DNA of 64,000 nucleotides, taken from the NCBI RefSeq assembly GCF_905220565.1, contig NC_059405.1, forward strand, positions 1,612,001-1,676,000. Direction: 5' to 3'. The stretch is from Melitaea cinxia (lineage: Eukaryota; Arthropoda; Insecta; Lepidoptera; Nymphalidae). Every line of letters starts with the position of its first letter. Position 1 is the first letter of the stretch. Below the pieces are notes generated by a model. That model searched no databases and had not been told where the DNA came from. It saw only the letters and a program-made list of their open reading frames with translations. Positions 33,701 through 46,190 of the stretch are shown here, in pieces. The position numbers and the translations under genes were made by a program.

Positions 33701-33849
33701 AATATACCTTCAAGCCGAAAAGTATACCTTCTTCTTCTTAATCTCTGACATATATGATAATAATTTTAAGCCTATAGTTCACTGAAATAACCTACAAAAT
33801 AAAAAATTAAAATATGAAACTAGTACAGCTAGATTGTTACATTTTTAAA

Positions 33850-34895
33850 AGAAGAAAATATTTCATTCATTCAATGCTCTAATTAGATCTCTTTTAAACA
33901 TTTTTTTACTCATACCAAATATGTCTATATCACTTAATCTATCATTAAACAATTTACATTTACGTCGTGTGAAACTATTGGCGGTGTAACGTGTAACTTT
34001 TAGGTATTGTAAGCAAATCCTTTTTGCAGACACTTCTTTCTTGCCTGCGAGGAATGCGGAAGTAGATATTAGAAAGCAGGAAAGAGGCATCAACAATATT
34101 ATTCAGAATCTTAAGTAGATAAATTGCATCGTTACAGTCTCACCTTTCAGCAAGGCCTGACAGTTTGTGTACTTTTAACGAATTGCTATAATCTATATAA
34201 CTATTGCCAACTCTATACTCTAATGACTTAAGAAATTTTCTTTGCAATCTTTCTATTTTCTCTACATGTACTTTTTGATAAGGATTCCATAAGGATTCCA
34301 GACGCAGCTAGCAAATTCTAAACGACTACGGACATAGCTATTATATAGAATCTTATAGGTGAAAGCACTTTTAAATTGTTTACCTACACGCAAAATGAAA
34401 CCTAAAAATGTATATGCCTTATTTAAAATATTTTCAATATGAGTTATGTAACTTAATTTAGAATTTAAAGATCAATCACCAAGATCCCAAATTTCATTAA
34501 CTTTTGACAAAACATTTTCGCATAACTCATAATTTTTATGGATGGGATTTTTTTACGAGTGTATGTTATTGCAATACACTTATTTATGTTAAGGAAGAGA
34601 TTATTATAATGGCAATAATCAACGAAACTATTGAGATCTTCGTGTAAAAGATCCGAATCATGGGTATTTTGAATGAGTCTGAATATTTTAGAGTCATCGG
34701 CATACATTAATACCCTAGAGTTACTGATTGAGTCAGAAAGATCATTAATATGTAAGGTAAATAACAGCGGACCTAAATGCGAACCCTGTGGAACTCCAGA
34801 GGGTATATCCTTATACCGAGAACAATGACACAATATTACAACAGCCTGACTACGATTTCTTATATAAGAAGATATCCAACGGAACAAATCTCCGT
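33850..34895 (-). pseudogene. CR1/jockey-like LINE reverse transcriptase, broken
   Basis: The upper part (34887..34465) encodes MFRWISSYIRNRSQAVV, then SGVPQGSHLGPLLFTLHIND and the catalytic LMYADDSKIF. A lower part (34096..33863) encodes the C terminus with TRRKCKLFNDRLSDID and a stop. The middle is readable only by changing frame; an 11-bp tandem duplication (aaggattccat twice, 34281..34301) is one visible cause. The 5' end is cut at about 34895 by a (TA)-rich tract. Not functional. Confidence 0.8.
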
Positions 34896-36579
34896 GGATT
34901 AAATATAATATATATAATATTATATTATATATAATATTTATAAGGTATTAATTCCATTTCTAGAAAATGTATCAAATTGAATCCGTCACAACATTTTAAA
35001 CTGGATCTTCTTTACAAAAAATAGGTATAGGTAGGTACGTAAAATTTTAGCAGATATTGCGAAATATCTTTGTATTTATTTTGACTTCTATTTTTGTCAT
35101 TGAAACGTCTACAGTTCATTTCAAGGAATAACTTTCAAAACTGCTTTTTACTATATGAGTAAATATTAAATAACACTGTTTCTTATTAAATTTAATTATT
35201 CAACGAAATGGTCTTCAAATTCTCGTTATACGTCTAAATAAATTTAAATTATATTTAGACTAAGAAAATAATTATTTAATTTAATCTTAAATTAGAGAGG
35301 GAAGGTAAAGTAAGTTAAATACACAAACTGAGTTGTTTGTTAAACAAAAATGTTGAAAAGATTCTAAATTAGGAATTCTCTTAGTTGTAAAATGTAGGCG
35401 TTCGTAATAAGAAATAAATTGCTTTGAATGTTTCATCTTATACTAGTACACCCGGCGAATTTCGTAGCAATAATTTTGAAGTTATATTCCGTGTTCGTAA
35501 CCGTATCCTAATAATAACAAATTTTAATCAATTTTTTTTATTTTTATTTTATATAACTGGTACTCCTCACCTAATGGTAAGCGCGTTACCGACCCTATCC
35601 CCAACTCCCTCAGGAGTTATGTGCGTACATATATTTTGGCGCTTCACATATACATATATACATGGTGTTCGACTCCTAAATACATGCGGTTCTTTTGTTG
35701 TATGCGCTAGTTAGTATTAATATTTTACTTTTTCGAAGTTTTTACGGTACGTGATATATGACACCTACAGAACCATTTAAAGGAACACACTTAAGAGTCG
35801 AATAGTCTTTATAAGATTCTAAATGAACTTTTGAAATAAATATGTCAGACTAATTATATTACTATACTAGCGATCCCCCCCGGTTCGGCACGAGTGCAAT
35901 GCTGATATTAAATATAAAATAAATATTGGCAATGTAAGCACAAAAAATGTGTTTATTTACGACATCACATTAGAAACTTCTAAAACTATCAATGTTCCTC
36001 TACTATATTATGCATGTATTATACATATAAAACTTTCTCTGGAATCATTCTATTTACTAAAGAAAACCGCATCCAAATCCGTTGCGTAGTTTTAAAGATC
36101 TAAGCATACAGACAACGGGAAGCGACTTTGTTTTATATTATGTAATGATGATTGTCGGTATATTATTTCCGTCAAGTGAGTCCCGACACGCAGTAGGCGT
36201 TATATTGCCATAAAAATACTACCATCACAGGTTCATTACCTAATACGATAGTTACACGTTAAAATACTTTAATAAAATATTCACTAAATATAGCATATTA
36301 TGACAAACAAAGCAGCCCACGTGAATTTATTCATAGTGACTTTTTAACGTTATTCATAAAAGTTTAACATTTTATTAGGACCTAATTGGGTACGTTTTTA
36401 AACTTTGGTACTCGTTAGTTTTCAAACATATCTACTGAGTGAAAATATGATCAAAGAATTAGTCTGAAATGTCGACCAAATGGTATAAAACATTATCATT
36501 AAAAATGAAATTGACGTGTCTGTTTGTAACATTAAAATAGCCGCATTTCACTAAATGCATATGGATGACACTGTAAATA

Positions 36580-36800
36580 TACTAAAATAACATTTTTTAC
36601 AAATTTTGTCTGTCTGTCTGTTTATTTGTTCCGGCTAATCTCTGAAACGTTTTGATCAATTATGACGGGATTTCACTGGCAGATAGCTGATGTAATAAGA
36701 ATAACTAAGACTACTTTTATTTTAGTTTTTTTATAACTTTGCGAACTGAACAATAATAATTTTTTCAATTCCACGCGGACGAAGCCGCAGAAACAACAAG
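36580..36800 (-). mobile_element. Dispersed repeat, reverse copy of the 'ccgcggcttcgtccgcg' class
   Basis: The + strand ends 'ttccacgcggacgaagccgc' at about 36770..36790, the reverse of the terminus at 42133. Left of it is 'tctgtctgtctgtttatttg', a frequent inner motif of such repeats. Confidence 0.45.
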
Positions 36801-37149
36801 TTAAATAGGTTATATTAGGAATACATAAATGTTATTTCGGAATGCTCAGTTCTTTCTTTAATACTTCATTGGATATTATTATGAATTTCTTTTATGGCTA
36901 CATTCTAAGAAGAAACCCGTATCATACGTGTGTTGGACGTGTGTAATACGGCGTATATTACGAAATTTTCTGTTAAAAAAATTATAATTCGGATTTTCCT
37001 GCTCTACAAATGCTTAAATACGTCAACATTCGAATTTAGAAATTATTTTTGTGTTGTATAGCCCATTTACCGAGGTTATTTACTAGAGGTTATTACTTAG
37101 GTTATTTACTTAGTTTTTTCTATTTTTTTTTCTCAAATTACGCTGCAGC

Positions 37150-37410
37150 CTACGTCTAATTAAAACTAACATCCCACTGCTGGGCGACGATAACGATCGC
37201 TATCAGGTGTACATGATAACAACCGGGATCTACGGATCGATGTGCTCTCCGAGGCACGCTGGGGAGACCCACAATACAACCAGACCGGAAATAAATATTT
37301 GTATAAACACAAATATCCACTCCGATCGGGAATTGAATCCGCGATCCGACCGCGGCGCTGCGCCTCACGGCACACGCACCATTACACCAGAGGTCCTCAA
37401 TTTAACGCAT
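37150..37410 (-). mobile_element. SINE family C, with tRNA-like head
   Basis: On the + strand: 'ctaacatcccactgctgggc', 'atcaggtgtacatgataaca', 'cacgctggggagacccacaa', 'ttgtataaacacaaatatcc' and the head with inverted B box gggaattgaatccgcg. The segment between 'gctgggc' and 'gacgataacg' is shortened compared with the copy at 40150. Confidence 0.75.
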
Positions 37411-37724
37411 GTAGAACCGTGGAACAGAACTAGTTAATTATAAAAGCGTTAGATTAAATTGTTAATGATAATTAATTTTACTGGAAACTATAGATCTTGG
37501 TTAAAGATCAGAGTATTGAACTATTTGTAACAGTCTAAGTAAAACAATAACAATACATAAGTAAGGCTAATTAACGTAGGATGTGATACATTACACCCAT
37601 TGATTCTATGTATAAAATGAAATAAGGGCTTTAAATAGCAATGAAACTATTAGTTCTTGATGAAAATTTTAATTATCATATAAAGGATACATATATAATA
37701 TTATATATAAGAATATTTAACAAG

Positions 37725-37785
37725 TAATCTACAATATTTAACAAGTAATCTACAATATTTAACAAGTAATCTACAATATTTTGAG
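37725..37785 (+). repeat. Short tandem repeat, 21-bp unit
   Basis: The unit 'tttaacaagtaatctacaat' plus one base is present about three times between 37725 and 37780. Confidence 0.8.
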
Positions 37786-38394
37786 AAAGTTGTAGAATCT
37801 TGTTTAAATTATATACGTGGATGCTTATTTATTGCTATTTTAAGATAACTTACCTATATACCTGAGTGACCTGCGAAAAATTTAGCATATCAAAAGCTAT
37901 TTTATAGGGAACTGGGGGAGGAGCCAGGAGGGTCTGGGCCTGTTACTTATTTGCATTTTCTGACAACATTTACCATAGTAATGTGTATATTTTTTACACC
38001 ATAAAAAAAGAGATTTTAACGAACATAAAGCCTACTGACTTTTAAAAAAAGCTGATATTTTGATTTGAGAATTTTCGTGTTTCGGAATATAAAAAGGTAA
38101 ATTTTCATCAAATTTCGTAAAAAAAAATCTTTTCTTGTAAAAGATAAAAATAAAAAACCAACAACATACATTTTGAGGTTGTGTGAAAAAAGTATGAATA
38201 AAAAGTTGTAGATCTTTTTATTACCCACAACTTTGCCATTGAACTTTTTTCCATAGGACTTCTAGTTTAGCCGGATTTCGAAATAAAACGTTTTTTACCC
38301 TTAAGCCCCTCCCTACCACTTCCCGATCTCAGTCGCCCGTAATTTATTTTTCCTTTCATTTTAGTTATTTTCTCTTTCTTTTCCAATGGGTTAA

Positions 38395-38645
38395 ATCATA
38401 CTATATGTCTCTTTCCGTGTCGTAAGAGGCGACTAAGGGATAATACAGTTGTGGAACGGAAACTACCTTGGAACTACCTGGAACAACCTTTGTACTACCT
38501 TGGAATTTAAAAAGCGGGCCGATGGCGGGATAACCTTTCTTGCGGGGCTTTGAAATACACAGGCAGCAACGTCTCCGGTGTGACAAAGTTAGCCCTGCCG
38601 TCAACTACCGCTTGCCCAGCGTGGTGACTATGGGCAACATACATT
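38395..38645 (+). mobile_element. SINE-like repeat, family D, 3'-truncated and diverged
   Basis: Shows 'gtgtcgtaagaggcgactaa', 'gatggcgggataacctttct' and 'ccgcttgcccagcgtggtga'. It stops before the usual GATGAT tail. A duplicated 'actaccttggaa' occurs at 38461 and 38493. Confidence 0.75.
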
Positions 38646-38937
38646 AGTTGAGACTGAGATAGGCTAAACTGATCATCCTACCATAATTTGTTTTACTTTT
38701 TACCATTTTCTAAGGCTAAAAGCACTGGTCGATAACTCTTTGTATTTTTATTTATAAGTATTCGTAGTGTTGATATAGTATTAGTTTTTAAAAAGACATT
38801 TATTTCGCTGACGAACGAAATTTAACTAAAATTCTTTACAAAATGGTTTTAAATAAATTACTAAAAACTTCTAAAACTATGTTAAGTCGTTCATATGTCG
38901 TTTTAAGGAAAAAATTTACTCTTCCTGTGATTCATCT

Positions 38938-39143
38938 TATATATAAAATTCTCGTGTCACAATGTTAGTTACCATACTCCTCCGAAACGGCTGTACCGAT
39001 TTTTATGAAACTTTGTGTGCATATCGGGTAGATCTGAGTATCGGCCAACATTTATTTTTCATACCTCTAAGTTATAGAGGGGGGGGGGATTAAGGGGGCT
39101 AATAACATATATGGCAAAACAACGTTTGCGGGGTCAGCTAGTT
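38938..39143 (-). mobile_element. Dispersed repeat F, full length, reverse
   Basis: On + it runs from 'tatataaaattctcgtgtca' through 'ctcctccgaaacggctgtac' to 'caacgtttgcggggtcagct' 'agt'. Contains a run of ten G at about 39080. Confidence 0.7.
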
Positions 39144-40149
39144 ATTTTATGACACAAATTTTAAATGTCGTTTTTTTTTTTAAATTACGTTACATTATAC
39201 GTAACATTTATAGAGCGTTATATACAAACCTAAAAATAAATTGAGATTGAAGTCAACTTTATAGACAAAAGTGGAGCTCTCGACGGTAAAGCAATATTAT
39301 TCTTCGTAAATTAAATTCATAAATATGCATATCGAAAGTGTCTTTGAGTATTGGACTAAATTTTTGACTGAAGTGACGCTAAAAATTGGATCAAATTTAT
39401 TAAGCGGAGCGAGATTCCCATCGTAACATAATTGACACATTTTTATGGTACATTTTATTAAAAACGCATTATGTTTATGATGTTTCTCACTTATAAAATG
39501 AATATATAATGGTGTATATCTTCAATTGGCCAATTTGGACACGACGTTTCAATTTACTATGGTTTAATTGGTCAAGGGGCACGACTAAGCTTAAGTTAAC
39601 TTAAATCTTTAGACTGCGATGACTCACTATTTTCTTGATGCAAATAGAATAAATGGAGCAGTAACATAACATGAATCGTTGAAAGTCCATTTTTCTATAA
39701 GTATTAAGAAAACGTGTTTTGCGGACTCTATCTTATAAAACTTTGTTTGCCAAACGCCTGTTTCAACGCTTTTTCTTTACATAAAATATATCTATTGATT
39801 AGAACAAATATATGTTATAATTATGATAAAACTTTTATGGATGATTTGATTTTGTTAAGATATACACTATCAGAACTAACGCGCCTCAATTATAAAGTGT
39901 GTTAACATAATCCAAACCTATCAAATATAAATATCTTAATATCACGTTTAATAGAGCTACACTCATTAAAAACGTCAAACACAAAATCAAAATAGCTTTC
40001 TTTTAAACTATTTTCTTTTACTGTTTTAAACAATAAACTCAATCGTCATAAGTCCCCCATGGAGATAAAATTTTGTGTCTGGGGTCAAGATACTCGACAC
40101 AAACAAAAACGAGCATCTCGACATTTACGACGCTTACGACGCTATCTAA

Positions 40150-40335
40150 TAATCTAAGCTAATATCCCACTGCTGGGCATAGGCCTCTTTCCATGTCGAC
40201 GAAGGATCAGAGCTTAATCCACCACGCTGCTCCACTGCGGGTTGGCGGATATATACTATGAGTACCGATTGCTATCAGGTGTACATGATAACAACCGGGA
40301 CCGACAGCTTAACGTGCTCTCTGAGACACACTTTT
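40150..40335 (-). mobile_element. SINE family C, head missing
   Basis: Shows 'atcccactgctgggcatagg' 'cctctttcc', 'ccaccacgctgctccactgc', 'atcaggtgtacatgataaca' and 'cagcttaacgtgctctctga'. Broken at about 40330. Confidence 0.8.
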
Positions 40336-40469
40336 TAAAATTAAATGTGTCTTTATGAGAGCAATAGAGGAACAAACAATTATTTTTATAATTTTTATGT
40401 GTAATCGTATATATCTGATAAACGCTTGAATGAACATTTACCATGTATCTTTTTTTAAAAATGTATTGC

Positions 40470-40760
40470 ATAGAATCTATATATTAATATATGTGAAGCA
40501 AAAACTTTGTACCCCTGTGTACGAAAATGTGCGGATGGAGGAGTATGAAATTTCGCACACTTAGTTTATATGGAAAAGGAGTACAGAATGCTAATATTTT
40601 TTTAAGTTATGCATAAAAATACATTAAATCGACGAAAAAAACAATTACACACACTACCATGTATCTGACACACAGACGCATATATACTCTTTTGTTTATT
40701 GTTAGTTTGTGGTTAAATTATAAACTTGGGACTAATGGGCGATCACTAGTATATTGTTAA
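40470..40760. repeat. Dispersed repeat also present at 29500..29810
   Basis: The words 'aaattgcggagaccggggag tataaaatt' (29548) and 'gtgcggatggaggagtatga' (40529), 'acttagtttatatggaaaag gagt', 'ctaatatttttttaa' and 'gcgatcactagtatat' are shared in the same order in both places, giving a direct repeat of about 280 bp. Confidence 0.65.
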
Positions 40761-41670
40761 TATGTTAGTACGGTTTTGATGAAAATTCTTTGGATTTTGT
40801 AGATTTGTTAGAACTATACTGTATTCGAATTCTATAGATCGTCTTCGTCTAATCTATACTAATATTATACAGAGGTAAAGTTTCTAACTTTGTTTGTTTG
40901 TAGGTGTCACTAACAGAATGCTACACTATTCAGGAGTGATATAGGCTGTATTTTATTGTTATTGAACAAAAAATTCAGTGAAATGCAAGCGAGAGATGAA
41001 AACATTTGCATCACAAAAATAATAATTAACGCCCAACGCCCATGGGCATATATATGGGCATGGGTCGGCTAGCTTAAAATATTGTTGATACACTATTGAC
41101 GATACACTATCTACAAGTGAAATTATTTACTCTGTTAAATATATAATATATATTCTATATCAAAACCAAAATCCTCAATATAAAAGTACAGGCGGACAAA
41201 CCCACACGGGTCAGCCAGCTCTAAATGCAAAAATATTTTTTTATACAATTTGTCTTATTTTGCAAAAAATAATCGTCTCCTAAGCCGATTGGATCCTTTT
41301 TAGTAAACCTTTAAAGCAATTTTGGGTCATCCTTTCACGCTTAGAGAATCTTTACCAAAGAACGGAGGCGGATTAATAGAAATTCTAACAACTTAGGAGC
41401 AGACAAGCATGTGTGCATGAAAAATATTTATTTATTTAGTTCATAACTCATTTTTAACGACTTTCGAAAAGGATTAGATTCTCAATTCGATTGTATTTTT
41501 TATGTGCTACTGTAACTGTAACTACAGTTACTGCTTTGATGATTGTTTTTATATTTGAAATCTGGTGCTTGTCATACTAGTAGAAGATCCGAACTAGACA
41601 CGAACTTCACCCATCTGCTTCATGGATGAAAATAATTTATATTTATTTTAGTATATTATAAAAATAGTTA

Positions 41671-41830
41671 CTAGCCCGTTGGCCCAGTTCGTAGTGGTTC
41701 TACTTTCTATTACCCGGCAGTTTATAGTGGCCCTACATTTCGTTCCGCGTTTTGCGGGTCGATTTCCACCTGAGTCTGGGGAGATATACATATTTTTTAT
41801 GCATAAGTGTTATTTATATGTATTTATCGA
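41671..41830 (+). mobile_element. tRNA-derived SINE, family B, with duplicated head segment
   Basis: Reads 'tagcccgttggcccagttcg' 'tagtggttctactttct', then again 'cagtttatagtggccctaca' before the B box region 'gcgggtcgatttccacctga'. The head segment is present twice (about 33 bp), unlike other copies. Confidence 0.6.
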
Positions 41831-42132
41831 AAAAAAAAATGTAGCTATAATAGTCGGTTGTTACCTTATAACACAAGTATTTGTTGTTTACCTTACGAAC
41901 ACGATTCTGTGTCTGTTAAAGATTTAAAAAAAAAAACGCGAAATGGTTGGCTGAAAAATTCCTGACAGGCAATATTTTATTCAAAATTGAAACATTTATT
42001 TTAATTTAAAAATGCACCTACGAGCTTAAAGAATACGTAAATTTAAATACCTATCGACAGTATGAAATCTATAATAAATGCAAATGTTGGATTGGCCATT
42101 ATTTTCAGGTACAAACAAACAGGTATATTATA

Positions 42133-42360
42133 TACTAGCTGTGCTCGCGACTTCGTCCGCGTGGAATAGTGACTACATGTTCAACGTGTTTCTTTAAATT
42201 TGATAATCCATTTATTTAGGAAGGCTATAGGTTAAATAGTATTTTGTAAGTTTTTCAAATACAAATATCCACTCCGAGCGTGAATCGAACCCGCGACCGT
42301 CAGTGTTTAGGCGCCGTCGACCGCATCATTACACCAGAGCGATTACTATTCATCAAATAT
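42133..42360. mobile_element. Repeat terminus followed by reverse SINE family C head
   Basis: At 42133 'actagctgtgctcgcgactt' 'cgtccgcgtgga' marks a dispersed repeat (+). At 42255..42345 'aatatccactccgagcgtga' 'atcgaacccgcgaccg' ... 'cattacaccagag' is the family C head in reverse (-). Confidence 0.6.
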
Positions 42361-42879
42361 GTAATAATATACATTAACGCCTATTCCGTATATAGAGGAC
42401 GTCAAAGGCTGTATAATTCGATTTATAAACGACTAGACAACAGTCTGGAGGCAGCTGGCCGTGACCTTGCCGGCGATCGATACCGAATTATGTGATCCTG
42501 AATCTTTGGTACATGTTAAACTCAACATTAATTACATAGCGTTACAGCAGATGTATCGTTGTTTGTTTTAGGCTATGGGTGAGTCGAAAGCTAAAATTAT
42601 GTGATTATTTATACGTATTTATTGGAGCTTATCGAAGTTACATACGGCCCATCATATCTTTATACAAATATATTTTTCTTTATCGAAAGGTTGTCTGCAT
42701 TACATCTCTACTTAGCGATAAAATCACCTTTGTAAATAATGTTTTAGTAATAAATGTGCTTAAATCACTTATTGATGTTAATATTTTAGAAGACTCCTTA
42801 ATAACGAGTGTGCTTTAGATCACATAGACTGAAGTAAAACTTCTCTAGCAATAGGCCTGCACTGACTGAAATATACGGA

Positions 42880-43025
42880 ACGTAACTAGCTATGAGAGAA
42901 AGAGAGAAAGAAAATGTGTGCTCGCATCACTCTCTCTTGCTCCGTTCGCCTCGCTCGGCCACACTTTTCGTAACACTTTCGTCACGCATTCACCAGCTTA
43001 CTCCCCAAGTCAAGCGTACGTAAAG
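42880..43025 (+). repeat. Dispersed repeat G, inverted relative to 18050
   Basis: Shows 'ctctctcttgctccgttcgc', 'ggccacacttttcgtaacac' and 'ccagcttactccccaagtca'. Confidence 0.55.
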
Positions 43026-43837
43026 AAGTTTAACTTCAAAAACGATATCAGCGAGTGTTACGAAAAAATATTGTGAGTGAAATCGTATGTAATTTCGAAA
43101 CAGTAGTGACGCGAAAGATACTTTACAGCGCTTTTAGCTTTAGCAGGATATGTATAGGGATAGTATTGTTCACAGAATGTATGTGTTCATGCAGTAGAAG
43201 TGGATTTTATAGAAACAATTGTATTTGGTCTAAAATAACGTTTATTATATTTTATTTTATAACTATTACAAAGGTAGTAGGTATATTTTACTCTCGGACA
43301 CACAATAAGAAAAGAGAGACTATATTAGCTCATAGACACAGTTCAGTGAAGACACCATAGATTAATAGAACTAATATATTAAAAATTGAATGTTGCCTTA
43401 TTTTAACAATTATAGAGACATTTACGTACGAATGCATTCATTTTGTGTTTTGATTTTACAGTTTTAGTAAATTATAATTTGATGCGTTTCCAAAAAATTT
43501 TATGAAACAACTTTTTCGGATTTAATCGCGGTTTGTTAAGCGAATGTCCGACGTTTCGGATACTTTACAGCAACCACGGTCACGGGTGGTAGTAAAAGGG
43601 CTATTCAACACAAAATAATTTTTCAATTCCAACAAACAAACAAAAATTTCAACTTAATAATTTTAGTATATATATTTTATTGCAATATATTCTTATAAAC
43701 GAAATAAAACACAAAATATAAGCCCCAATGTATAATTAGGTAGTAATAGCAACAAACCAGACCGAAGTATAGTTAGGTCGTACTCATAAAGTCCAAACTA
43801 GGGAATTGTGGTATGGACTTTTATTTATAATATAAAA

Positions 43838-44155
43838 CTAGCTGACTCGACAAACGTTGTCTTGCCGCTAAACGTTATTTAAAAATAGGGGTTGGTGGTA
43901 GGAGGGTGAAAATTTGAGGGTTGTATGTATTTTTCAACGCCAAATCATAATAAAATAAAAATAAATAATGTATCTAGAAATTAAATTAAAAATTTTGGGG
44001 TGGACTACCCTTAACATTTAAGGGAATGAAAATTAGATGTTGTTCGATTCTCAGACCTACCCAATATACACACAAAATTTTATGAGAATCGCTCAAGCCG
44101 TTTCGGAGGAGTTTAACTACAAACACCGCGACACGAGAATTTTATATATTAGATT
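43838..44155 (+). mobile_element. Dispersed repeat F, long copy
   Basis: Starts 'ctagctgactcgacaaacgt' and ends 'cgagaattttatatattaga'. An inner part of about 110 bp ('ggttggtggtaggagggtga' onward) is shared with the copy at 26591 but absent from the short copies. Confidence 0.7.
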
Positions 44156-44534
44156 TTACGTTACAACCAAGAAATAAGTCTTAAATAATTAATTTTAAAA
44201 GTTTACTAAGAGATCTTGAGCTTGGGCTGTTCGAACAAGTAATTTCCTAAGCATTATTGTATTACAGTAAAACCGATTTGTATAATCGGCTTGAGTAGAA
44301 CCGTTTGTCTACTATTTATTAAGTATTGTCTGTTAAGTGTAGGCTTTACATTGTGGAATATTTTGCAGGCATAATTTGCTCTATAAAAAAACGCATAAAA
44401 TTATAGAAAAATTAAGACCAAATTCTCATATATCTCATAACTTGGTATGAAAATTTGGCATTGGCTGCGTTTTTTAATGTTTTATGGGGTTTATATGGGT
44501 TTATGAGATTTTTCCCATAGAGTATATTATTGAT

Positions 44535-44870
44535 CACATCAGCCTATCGCAGTCCACTACTGGACATAGGCCTCCCCAAGTTTACGCCAAAAATGGCGCG
44601 AACTCGTGTGTTTCGCCCATAGTCACCGCGCTGGGTAGGCGAGTTGGTCACCGCAGGGCTGGCTTTGTCGCACCGAAGACGATGCTGCCCGTCTTCGTCC
44701 TATGTATTTCAAAGCCAGCAGTTGGATGGTTATCCCGCCATCTGTCGGCTTTTTTAAGTTCCAAGGTGGTAGTGGAACTGTGCTATTCCTTAGTCGCCTT
44801 TTACGACACCCACGGGAAAAGAGAGGATAGATATATTCTTTACTGCTGTAACCACACAGCATATAGTATT
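44535..44870 (-). mobile_element. SINE-like repeat, family D
   Basis: Near full-length: 'cagcctatcgcagtccacta', 'gttggtcaccgcagggctgg', 'aaggtggtagtggaactgtg', 'gtaaccacacagca'. It lies about 110 bp left of the LINE 3' end at 44980. Confidence 0.8.
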
Positions 44871-44979
44871 GACGTGTGTAATCGTAAATTTCCTAAATTA
44901 CTTTATCTCTTTTTTTTTTGGAATAATAATATTAAGTCAACTGATACACAAAATATATATAAAACTAAATATTAGTAAA

Positions 44980-46190
44980 CTTCTTCTTCTTCTTAGTCGC
45001 ACACTCTTGTCAGAGTGGTCGTGGCTGCGCTGACGAGGTACATAGTAGGGTGTTTGGTGGGTCGATAATATTTTCGAGGGTAGCTCTCCTGGCGATGTGC
45101 TTCCATTTCCCTCTGTTGGAGGCGTCGCGAGTACACTGGACCACGGTGGACTCAGTAGCTCTTGTGATGACGTCTGTCCAGCGGGTTGGCGTCCGACCGC
45201 GTGCTCTCTTGCCTTCCACCTGGCCCTGCACCACTAGTTTCTCCATCGAGTTTTCATTTCTAGAGATGTGCCCAAAGAACTTCAGTATTCGTAGTTGTAC
45301 AGTTGATGATAGTCTGTCTTTGATATGAAGTTCTCTGAGGATGGATACGTTGGTGCGAAACACCGTCCACGGGATCTTTAGGAGGCGCCTCCAGCACCAC
45401 ATCTCTAATGCATCGATTTTACGGCGATTCTGCATTTTCAGAGACCAAGTTTCGACTCCATAGAGAAAGATTGGAAACACAGGGCATTTCATCAACCTGA
45501 CTTTAGTCTTCTTGGTGATCCTTCTGTCTCTCCAAATCTTTCCCAGTCATTTCACAGCAGACCTAGTCATGGCGCACCTTCGCCTTATTTCGTCGCCACA
45601 TCCTCCAGTACTTGATATAGTGGAGCCGAGGTAAATATAGTTCTGTACCACTTCGCAATTAGCTATTTTGTGTACATTGCTTCCACTTTGTTCAGCCCGG
45701 TCCACTATCATCATCTTCGTCTTGTCTCGGTTGATAGCAAGTCCGAATTGGAGGCTGATATTTTCTAGACGGGTCAAAAGATTTTCAATGTCTTCTCTAG
45801 TCTGTGCGAGAAGGGCAGTGTCGTCAGCGTATCTAAGGTTATTTATCACGTGTCCCCCAACCGATATTCCTTTGTTCCAATCTTCCAGGACAATACGCAT
45901 AATGTACTCTGTGTAGGTGTTAAAGAGTAATGGCGATAAGATGCATCCTTGTCGTACACCGGCCTCAAAAAATGGCCAAAACGATGGTCGTAAAACGTTA
46001 GGTCTTAAAATTACTTGAAAGGGAGAATTACTATCATCCACTTTTACCGCTGCAGTACCATCTTCATACAGCCTCCTCAACAGAACTATTAAATGATGCG
46101 GTACACCCATTTCTGCAAGTATTGTCCAGAGGTGTGTCCATATGACCGTATCAAATGCTTTGCGAAAGTCCACAAAGTAGATGTGTTAGT
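44980..46190 (-). pseudogene. RTE-like LINE, 5'-truncated, reverse transcriptase and C terminus
   Basis: The upper part (46173..45547) encodes MDFRKAFDTVIW, GVRQGCILSPLLFNTYTEYI, LRYADDTALLAQ and a piece ending RRRCAMTRSAVK. After a stop near 45547 the lower part (45495..45010) encodes PIFLYGVETWSLKMQNRRKI and WCWRRLLKIPWTVFRTNVSI to the end. The catalytic YADD is intact. The insertion VLRPSFWPFFEA before the VRQGC motif looks extra compared with usual RTE spacing. The 3' end has a (GAA)n-type tail, seen as cttcttcttctt at 44981. The endonuclease is missing, so the copy is dead on arrival. Confidence 0.85.
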
